From: Porticoccus litoralis
GTDB taxonomy: Bacteria > Pseudomonadota > Gammaproteobacteria > Pseudomonadales > Porticoccaceae
Direction of reading: 5' to 3'
DNA: 64,000 bases
Assembly (NCBI RefSeq): GCF_030676955.1
Contig: NZ_JAUUUU010000002.1
Location: 310,001-374,000 of the forward strand
Below are positions 59,438 to 64,000 of the stretch, piece by piece (the first letter of the stretch is position 1; each line of letters begins with the position of its first letter). The notes below the pieces were generated by a model. It was not told where the DNA came from. It saw nothing but the letters and a program-made list of their open reading frames with translations, and searched no databases. The position numbers were made by a program, and so were the translations under genes.

Positions 59438-59866
59438 TCATGGAGTAACTGCCTCAAACCCCTCGTGGAGGGATGCGATCAGTGGGCAGGTGACATTGTC
59501 CTTCTGGGTGCAGCACTCCTCGACGAGTTGGTCGAGCACGCCTTCAATTTGCTGAAGACTGCGGATCTTGTCTCGCACGTTGCCCAGCTTGCGCTCGCCC
59601 AGTGCTTTGGCCTCGTCGCAATGGGTGCCGTCTTCGAGTTTCAGCAGTTCTCCGATTTCCTCCAGACTGAATCCCAGCCATCGCGCCCTGCGGATGAATC
59701 GAAGCCGTGCCAGCGCGTCCTCGTCGTAGCGGCGAATCCCGCCTAAGGGCTTCTCAGGCTCTGTCATCAGCCCCAGCCGCTGGTAGTAGCGAATAGTTTC
59801 GACGTTTATCTCTGCGGCCTTGGCCAGACTGCCGATGGTCATGGATGTGTTTTGAGAACCGGACAC
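59438..59866 (-). CDS. merR: Mercury-responsive regulator MerR
   Basis: The protein has 142 residues. GTG 59866 has GGAG nine bases upstream; an internal ATG at 59842 is possible. 'LAKAAEINVETIRYYQRLGL' is the winged helix. The three Hg-binding cysteines are present: 'EDGTHCDEAKALG' and the pair in 'EECCTQKDNVTCPLIASL', the pattern C-x34-C-x8-C of MerR. It represses and, with Hg(II), activates the divergent merTPA operon through the dyad in the shared promoter. Confidence 0.93.
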   Translation of the reverse strand: MSGSQNTSMTIGSLAKAAEINVETIRYYQRLGLMTEPEKPLGGIRRYDEDALARLRFIRRARWLGFSLEEIGELLKLEDGTHCDEAKALGERKLGNVRDKIRSLQQIEGVLDQLVEECCTQKDNVTCPLIASLHEGFEAVTP

Positions 59867-59871
59867 GTTGC

Positions 59872-59902
59872 TTGACTCCGTAGTCGACTACGGAGATAAG
59901 CT
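59872..59902 (+). promoter_or_regulatory. mer operator-promoter (19-bp spacer)
   Basis: TTGACT (59872-59877) and TAAGCT (59897-59902) are 19 bp apart. The spacer contains the perfect 20-bp palindrome CTCCGTAGTCGACTACGGAG (59876-59895). The design equals that of the Tn501/Tn21 mer promoters. The merR start lies only six bases left of the -35 box, so MerR also covers its own promoter. Confidence 0.92.
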
Positions 59903-59939
59903 TGCCACAGTGGTGAATAAAACAACAGGAGGTTTGCCC

Positions 59940-60290
59940 ATGCCTGAATCCAAACCGGGACGCGGTTCGTTGCTTGCCGGGGGTGTCGCAGCCTTGCTGG
60001 CCTCTGCCTGTTGCCTGGTACCGTTGGTGTTGGTGGTGCTGGGGTTTTCCGGCGCCTGGATCGGTAATTTAACCGCATTGGAACCCTATCGTCCCTGGTT
60101 TCTGGGCGCTGCCCTGGTGGCCATGGTGTTGGCCTGGCGCCAGATATACCGGCCCACCAGGGCTTGTGAACCCGGCGATGTGTGCGCTGCACCCAGGGTG
60201 CATGGCGTTTACAAAGCCGCCTTCTGGTTCGTAGCGTTACTGATCGCCATCGCTGCGGTGTTCCCCTATGTCCTACCCCTGTTTTACTGA
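59940..60290 (+). CDS. merT: Mercuric transport protein MerT
   Basis: This inner-membrane protein of 116 residues takes Hg(II) from MerP into the cytoplasm. ATG 59940 follows CAGGAGG. Three membrane helices are visible: 'SLLAGGVAALLASACCLVPL' with the essential vicinal Cys pair, 'PWFLGAALVAMVLAW', and 'AAFWFVALLIAIAAVFPYVL'. The second Cys pair lies in the cytoplasmic loop 'TRACEPGDVCAAP'. merP follows after 12 bases. Confidence 0.93.
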   Translation: MPESKPGRGSLLAGGVAALLASACCLVPLVLVVLGFSGAWIGNLTALEPYRPWFLGAALVAMVLAWRQIYRPTRACEPGDVCAAPRVHGVYKAAFWFVALLIAIAAVFPYVLPLFY

Positions 60291-60302
60291 GAGGTCCGCA
60301 AC

Positions 60303-60599
60303 ATGAAAAAGTCCTTACTTGTAAGTTCACTGTTTGCCCTGTTCAGTCTACCCCTCTGGGGCGCGGAGCAGACCGTCACGCTGGATGTGCCCGGTATGAC
60401 CTGCGCCGCCTGCCCGATCACCGTAATGACTGCGCTCAAGCGGGTTGACGGTGTCAGGCAGGTCGATGTCAGCTTCGAGCAGCGCGAAGCCAGGGTCACC
60501 TTCGAGGACACGCAAACCTCCGTTACAGAGTTGACGGAGGCCACGGCCAATGCCGGTTATCCATCTACCCTCAAACAAAGCTCGGCAGATCAGAAGTAA
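60303..60599 (+). CDS. merP: Periplasmic mercury-binding protein MerP
   Basis: The protein has 98 residues with a signal peptide ('LLVSSLFALFSLPLWGAE'). It is a single HMA domain with the mercury site 'VPGMTCAACPITVMTALKRV' (GMTCxxC) and the continuing pattern 'VDVSFEQREARVTFEDTQT'. It delivers Hg(II) to MerT. AGAGG lies upstream of the ATG. Confidence 0.94.
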   Translation: MKKSLLVSSLFALFSLPLWGAEQTVTLDVPGMTCAACPITVMTALKRVDGVRQVDVSFEQREARVTFEDTQTSVTELTEATANAGYPSTLKQSSADQK

Positions 60600-60635
60600 T
60601 GAGATTGTAGGGTAATTTTCGGATAGGAAACCGTC

Positions 60636-62042
60636 ATGAGTGAAGCGCAAGCGATTCACATTGCTGTCATCGGTACCGGCGGTGCCGCCATGGCCGCGGC
60701 ACTGAAAGCGACGGAACGCGGCGCCCGGGTAACCGTGATCGAGCGAGCCACCCTTGGTGGCACCTGCGTGAATACCGGTTGCGTGCCATCCAAGACGATG
60801 ATCCGAGCGGCGAAGATCGCGCACTTGCGACGCCAAAGTCCCTTTGACGAGGGCATTGATGTCTGGGCGCCAACTGTGGATCGTGGCAAATTGCTGGAAC
60901 AACAGCAGGGATTGGTGGAAGCACTGCGCGAGGCCAAGTATGCCAGTATTCTACGTGACAACCCGGCCATTACCCTGATCCAGGGAACAGCGCAATTCGT
61001 GACGGCCAATGCGCTCGACGTCACCACCACGGAGGGCGAAGTGCGGCGGATCAAATTTGATCGGGCATTTATCGGCACGGGTGCGCGGCCGGCGATCCCA
61101 CCCATTGCGGGGTTGGCCGATACGCCGTACCTGACTTCCACCTCCGCCTTGTCGCTATCCATCATCCCAGAGCGCCTGCTGGTGATCGGGGGATCAGCGG
61201 TGGCATTGGAGCTTGCCCAGGCCTTTGCGCGGCTGGGCAGTCATGTAACCATCCTGGCGCGTAGCCGGTTGCTATCCCGTGACGATCCGGCTGTAGGCGA
61301 TGTTATTCGGAAGGCCTTTGAGCAGGAAGGCATTCGGGTATTGCTGCGGACCCAGGCCAGCCGGGTCGATTACGCCGATGGAGAGTTCATACTGGATACC
61401 AATGCCGGGGAATTGCGAGCAGAGCAGTTGTTGATCGCCACCGGACGCACACCCAATACCGAACGGTTGGGTCTGGAACAGATTGGCGTGAAGACAGTGC
61501 GTGGCGCGATTCAGGTGGATGGGCGAATGCAAACCAACGTGCCAGGCATCTATGCGGCGGGCGATTGCACCGATCACCCCCAGTTCGTCTATGTGGCCGC
61601 CGCCGGGGGCAGCCGGGCCGGGGTCAACATGAGCGGCGGCGACGCTCTGCTTGACCTCAGCGCCATGCCGGCGGTGATTTTTACCGATCCGCAGGTGGCG
61701 ACCGTTGGCTTGACGGAAGAACAGGCGACCACGCAGGGGTTGCAGGTCGATACTCGCGTGCTCAGTTTGGACAGCGTGCCGCGCGCCTTGGTGAATTTCG
61801 ACACCCAAGGCTTTATCAAAATGGTGGCCGAACAGGATTCAGGCCGCTTGCTGGGAGTGCAGGCAGTTGCCGCCGAGGCTGGAGAACTGATCCAGACGGC
61901 AGTAATGGTGATGCGGGCCAATATGACCGTGCAGGAAATGGCTGAAGAGCTGTTTCCCTACCTGACCATGGTGGAAGGGCTCAAGCTCTGCGCCCAGACT
62001 TTTACCACGGATGTGACTCAATTGTCCTGTTGCGCCGGGTAA
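60636..62042 (+). CDS. merA: Mercuric reductase MerA (without NmerA domain)
   Basis: This flavoenzyme of 468 residues reduces Hg(II) to volatile Hg(0) with NADPH. The FAD site 'IAVIGTGGAAMAAALKATER' is at the N-terminus, the redox-active disulfide is in 'LGGTCVNTGCVPSKTMIRAA', and the NADPH site is 'RLLVIGGSAVALELAQAF'. The C-terminal 'TDVTQLSCCAG' carries the vicinal Cys pair that hands over Hg. Many MerA proteins have one or two N-terminal HMA (NmerA) domains; here the chain starts directly with the catalytic core. Convergent with the next gene. Confidence 0.95.
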   Translation: MSEAQAIHIAVIGTGGAAMAAALKATERGARVTVIERATLGGTCVNTGCVPSKTMIRAAKIAHLRRQSPFDEGIDVWAPTVDRGKLLEQQQGLVEALREAKYASILRDNPAITLIQGTAQFVTANALDVTTTEGEVRRIKFDRAFIGTGARPAIPPIAGLADTPYLTSTSALSLSIIPERLLVIGGSAVALELAQAFARLGSHVTILARSRLLSRDDPAVGDVIRKAFEQEGIRVLLRTQASRVDYADGEFILDTNAGELRAEQLLIATGRTPNTERLGLEQIGVKTVRGAIQVDGRMQTNVPGIYAAGDCTDHPQFVYVAAAGGSRAGVNMSGGDALLDLSAMPAVIFTDPQVATVGLTEEQATTQGLQVDTRVLSLDSVPRALVNFDTQGFIKMVAEQDSGRLLGVQAVAAEAGELIQTAVMVMRANMTVQEMAEELFPYLTMVEGLKLCAQTFTTDVTQLSCCAG

Positions 62043-62057
62043 GGCTGCGTTCCCGGC

Positions 62058-63014
62058 TCAGTCGGCATTCCTGATCAGGCGCGGCAGCCAGCGCAGATAT
62101 GCGACCATGCCGAACAACTCGACCAGGGATTGGAAGACGATGACAACGATGGCGGCACGCCAGGGCTCCGGCAGTGACAGCGCCAGCGGCAGCATGACGA
62201 AGGAGTTGCGGGTACCAAAGCTGAAGGTGAGGGTACGGCCGATAGTGGGCGTGAACCCGAATAGCTCACTGAGCCCCTTGCCGATAATGGCGGCGGCAAT
62301 CAGGTAAAGCACAAAAACCACAAGCGCCGACCACAGCAGGGCGCCACTGTCGATCACCAGGCTGACCTGGGAGCCGGCAACCAGAAACACCACCAGTGCC
62401 AGCAACGGCACGGGCAGCCACCCAAGCCAGTCCACCAGTGTTTGCGCGCGCGGGTGCTTTTCCGTCAACTGTTCGGTTAACCAGGCCAGGATCAGTGGGG
62501 TGACAATCAATCCGAAGAAGGCTGGCAGCAAGTGGCTGCCGACCGCCAGCTCAATGGCGATATTGCCCATGAAAAGCCAGATATAAACGGGTAGCAAAAT
62601 GAGCTGCACAATCAGCAGGATCGGCGCGGCCGCGATGGCCCGGGCACCGTCCCCACCACCGAGATGGGTATAACTGATAAACCAGTCCGTACAGGGCACC
62701 AGCAGTACCAGCAGCACGCCGAGACGAATAGCGGGATCATCCGGTAACAGCCACAACAGAAGACCAACGACCACCGGTATCAGGATAAAATTGCCCGTCA
62801 GCAAAGCGGCCAGAAAGCGGCGATCACGAAATGCCGACCTGAGATGTATCAGTGGTACCTGAGTGAAAGTGGTATACAGAAGAACACCTAGGGCCGGCCA
62901 AAGCAACACTTCCCAATGACGGGTCTGCTCTGGTGACATCCAGCCGATGGCCATGCCGACCAGGATGGCAACCAGATAAATCCAGACCTGATATCGCTCC
63001 AGTTGTTCGCGCAT
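62058..63014 (-). CDS. ACR3/BASS-superfamily permease (putative arsenite exporter)
   Basis: This inner-membrane protein of 318 residues has about ten helices. 'LLVLLVPCTDWFISYTHLGG' corresponds to the conserved Cys-bearing TM4 segment of ACR3 ('PCTAMV'), and 'FTPTIGRTLTFSFGTRNSFV' and 'LSLPEPWRAAIVVIVFQSLV' match TM9/10 regions with the N-S-F pattern. It is annotated in related genomes as arsenic resistance protein. No arsR or arsC lies beside it, so the arsenite role is less certain than in a full ars operon. It is the last gene before the ICE end. Confidence 0.75.
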   Translation of the reverse strand: MREQLERYQVWIYLVAILVGMAIGWMSPEQTRHWEVLLWPALGVLLYTTFTQVPLIHLRSAFRDRRFLAALLTGNFILIPVVVGLLLWLLPDDPAIRLGVLLVLLVPCTDWFISYTHLGGGDGARAIAAAPILLIVQLILLPVYIWLFMGNIAIELAVGSHLLPAFFGLIVTPLILAWLTEQLTEKHPRAQTLVDWLGWLPVPLLALVVFLVAGSQVSLVIDSGALLWSALVVFVLYLIAAAIIGKGLSELFGFTPTIGRTLTFSFGTRNSFVMLPLALSLPEPWRAAIVVIVFQSLVELFGMVAYLRWLPRLIRNAD

Positions 63015-63516
63015 TTAAAGCTGTTCCTGCTGTTTTTCGAGGGCACGATAGTATCATTGGTGCGCAATGAGCTCCCGGGACACGCCCTAAGGGTTTCGGC
63101 AGACTCATCGAAAGGACTGAAATCTCTTTAGGCGGTGTCGGGAGAGATACGGTAAAATGGCCAGTGCCAGCATTTCACCTTTTTGCCGGCTAGTAGAGGG
63201 GAGGGTGTCCCTAAAGGGTTGTTGGTTTTTCCCCAGTTTGGCAGGTTCTGACCCTGTTGAGCGGGGTCACGGATGTAAGGTTAGTAGAACCTAAAGAAGC
63301 TGGTCAATTGCTCATGGACATACTGAGATATTTCGAGAGGGTAGAAAGCTATAGTCTTTAGCTTTGGTAATAGGTGTGGTGTAGCTTGAAATGTTTATTA
63401 GAAGGCATGCTTTAGATTTCTTCACATTACTCAGATTTGTATCCCAGTTGTATCCCAGAATTTCTATCTAGGTTGTGGGGTATAAAATAATCCGTTGCGT
63501 TTATGTAAGGGGGGGA
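63015..63516. other. Non-coding right end of the ICE
   Basis: These 502 bases lack a supported gene. They contain two short inverted repeats, TGACCC/GGGTCA (63249-63254 and 63264-63269) and AGGTT/AACCT (63278-63292), and the tandem 11-bp repeats at 63437-63458. The last 200 bases are clearly more AT-rich than the genes on either side. This composition and the repeats near a tRNA 3' end fit a site-specific recombination end (attachment site with integrase or excisionase arm sites). Confidence 0.5.
63437..63458. repeat. Tandem 11-bp direct repeats near the tRNA attachment site
   Basis: Two identical, directly adjacent copies of TTGTATCCCAG lie 58-80 bases from the tRNA 3' end. Short directly repeated motifs at this distance are typical of arm-type binding sites for tyrosine recombinases or their excision factors. 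The function is inferred. Confidence 0.6.
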
Positions 63517-63603
63517 TGGTACCAGAGGCCGGACTCGAACCGGCACGCTTTTAAGGGCGGGGGATTTTGAATCCCCTGTGTCTACCAATTTCACCACTCT
63601 GGC
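63517..63603 (-). tRNA. tRNA-Leu (anticodon CAA), probable ICE attachment site
   Basis: The 87-base gene reads on the minus strand. The acceptor stem GCCAGAG pairs with CTCTGGT (G-U at the first pair, as in other tRNA-Leu), followed by A and an encoded CCA. The anticodon arm GGGGA-TTCAAAA-TCCCC gives CAA. A long variable arm (CGCCCTTAAAAGCG) marks the Leu type, and the T arm contains GGTTCGAGTCC. Its 3' end faces the ICE, so integration at this end would restore the gene. Confidence 0.95.
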
Positions 63604-63614
63604 ACAGGGGCGCG

Positions 63615-63642
63615 ATTATAGCAGCGGCCCTTGCAGAATCAA
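63615..63642 (-). promoter_or_regulatory. tRNA-Leu promoter
   Basis: On the minus strand TTGATT (63642-63637) and a perfect TATAAT (63620-63615) are 16 bp apart, followed by a GC-rich discriminator (CGCGCCCC) typical of stable-RNA promoters under stringent control. The mature tRNA starts 12 bases after the -10 box. Confidence 0.8.
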
Positions 63643-63734
63643 TAGATGTACCCTTTTGGAAGCATGGGTTTGCTGGCCCTGTCAGGTGATTTCCTTTACC
63701 CTTGCGGCCTTTCACCGCACCACGATCAGAGATT

Positions 63735-64000
63735 ATGCGCCGCGACCATTTTCACTACCATTTGCCCGATGAGCTGATAGCGCGTCAGCCTGCAGCGCAA
63801 CGTCGCGGCAGCCGCTTGCTGGTGCTGGACGGGGAAAGTGGTGAGCTTTCTCATCGACAGTTCCCCGACCTCGCAGAACTGGTCAGGCCTGGTGACTTGA
63901 TGGTGTTTAACAACACCCGGGTGATTCCGGCGCGTCTCTATGGCCATAAAGCCAGTGGTGGCAAAGTTGAAATGCTGGTGGAGCGCCTGGTGGATGAACG
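63735..64000 (+). CDS. queA: S-adenosylmethionine:tRNA ribosyltransferase-isomerase QueA, 5' part
   Basis: Eighty-eight residues are visible; the gene runs out of the window. QueA adds the epoxycyclopentane ring to tRNA during queuosine synthesis. The start 'FHYHLPDELIARQPAAQRRG', then 'SRLLVLDGESGELSHRQFPD' and 'GDLMVFNNTRVIPARLYGHK', are invariant QueA features (LP-x-x-LIA-x-x-P and the NNTRV motif). tRNA-Leu next to queA is also the chromosomal order in Pseudomonas, so this marks the host chromosome outside the ICE. Confidence 0.95.
   Translation, partial: MRRDHFHYHLPDELIARQPAAQRRGSRLLVLDGESGELSHRQFPDLAELVRPGDLMVFNNTRVIPARLYGHKASGGKVEMLVERLVDE

Larger units (their letters stand above)
1..63517. 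mobile_element. Right part of a PFGI-1/ICEclc-type integrative and conjugative element
   Basis: At least fifteen successive genes match the family set specific to this ICE class (TIGR03748, 03759, 03765, TraD, 03747, RAQPRD, 03758, 03745, 03750, 03746, 03749, 03752, 03751, 03744, 03757, 03756, 03755, TraG-N) in their usual order. They are followed by about 40 kb of metal-resistance cargo that stops at the 3' end of a tRNA-Leu gene, a common ICE attachment site. The relaxase, partition genes and integrase are not in the window, so the left end lies outside it. That 63517 is the exact boundary is an inference: the second copy of the attachment repeat is not visible here. Confidence 0.78.

Noticed and set aside
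63249..63269. Inverted repeat TGACCC/GGGTCA as a Rho-independent terminator
   Set aside because: The stem is only six pairs and lacks a T run, and no gene ends nearby on either strand in the right direction.
63578..63772. 64-codon frame across the tRNA gene and queA start
   Set aside because: It overlaps the tRNA and the 5' end of queA, so it is coincidental.
1..64000. CRISPR arrays, rRNA genes, complete insertion sequences
   Set aside because: No regularly spaced repeats, rRNA-like sequence or intact transposase gene was seen.

Overview
The window is the right-hand part of an integrative and conjugative element (ICE) of the PFGI-1/ICEclc type, carrying a long heavy-metal resistance cargo and ending at a chromosomal tRNA-Leu(CAA) gene next to queA. 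The tRNA-Leu/queA pair, the style of the conjugation genes and the metal genes all point to a gammaproteobacterium, probably related to Pseudomonas or a marine gammaproteobacterium. The species cannot be named from the sequence.

Layout. 1-23.3 kb: the G-type (GI-type) conjugation module on the + strand, recognised gene by gene from the integrating-conjugative-element families: PilL-like end, TIGR03759, lytic transglycosylase, TIGR03765, TraD coupling protein, TIGR03747, RAQPRD, TIGR03758, 03745, 03750, 03746, 03749, 03752, 03751, the VirB4/TraC-like ATPase 03744, then 03757, 03756, 03755 and TraG-N. Two non-conjugation insertions interrupt it. The first (5.3-9.6 kb) is a defence/stability block: a Xre-RES toxin-antitoxin pair under a promoter with two palindromic operators, a DEDDh exonuclease, and a retron made of a HEPN-like protein, a winged-helix protein, a clear msr-msd RNA (12-bp a1/a2 repeats, 21-bp perfect msd stem) and a reverse transcriptase. 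The second (17.3-18.1 kb) is a NERD-domain protein on the minus strand.

23.3-39.7 kb: copper/silver cargo. A CusCBA-type RND pump (CusB has a CusF-like tail) is followed by a MerR-controlled operon with a small HMA protein and a CopA P1B-ATPase. After it come a cupredoxin, a PII-like protein, DUF2933, an ICMT-like methyltransferase, a Met-rich protein, an HMA-like protein and an APC permease, and then gene remnants. 39.8-46.1 kb: copper resistance by oxidation and sequestration (CopA multicopper oxidase, CopB, Met/His-rich protein, cytochrome c) divergent from a CopRS two-component system. 46.1-46.5 kb: decayed merR and cusA fragments. 46.5-51 kb: lead/zinc/cadmium block (PbrT-like permease, PbrR-like regulator, two CDF transporters). 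51.1-57.5 kb: CzcCBA. 57.6-59.3 kb: YkvA and a DmeR/DmeF cobalt-nickel pair. 59.4-62.0 kb: mercury operon merR-TPA. 62.1-63.0 kb: ACR3/BASS-type permease. 63.0-63.5 kb: non-coding ICE end with tandem 11-bp repeats. 63.5-64.0 kb: tRNA-Leu and the start of queA (host chromosome).

The cargo combines efflux across both membranes (RND), across the inner membrane (P-ATPase, CDF), periplasmic oxidation and sequestration, and metal reduction (MerA). At least four promoters have the 19-bp spacer typical of MerR regulators. No relaxase or integrase is present, so the ICE must continue to the left. The most unusual item is the retron with its HEPN-like and winged-helix partners.
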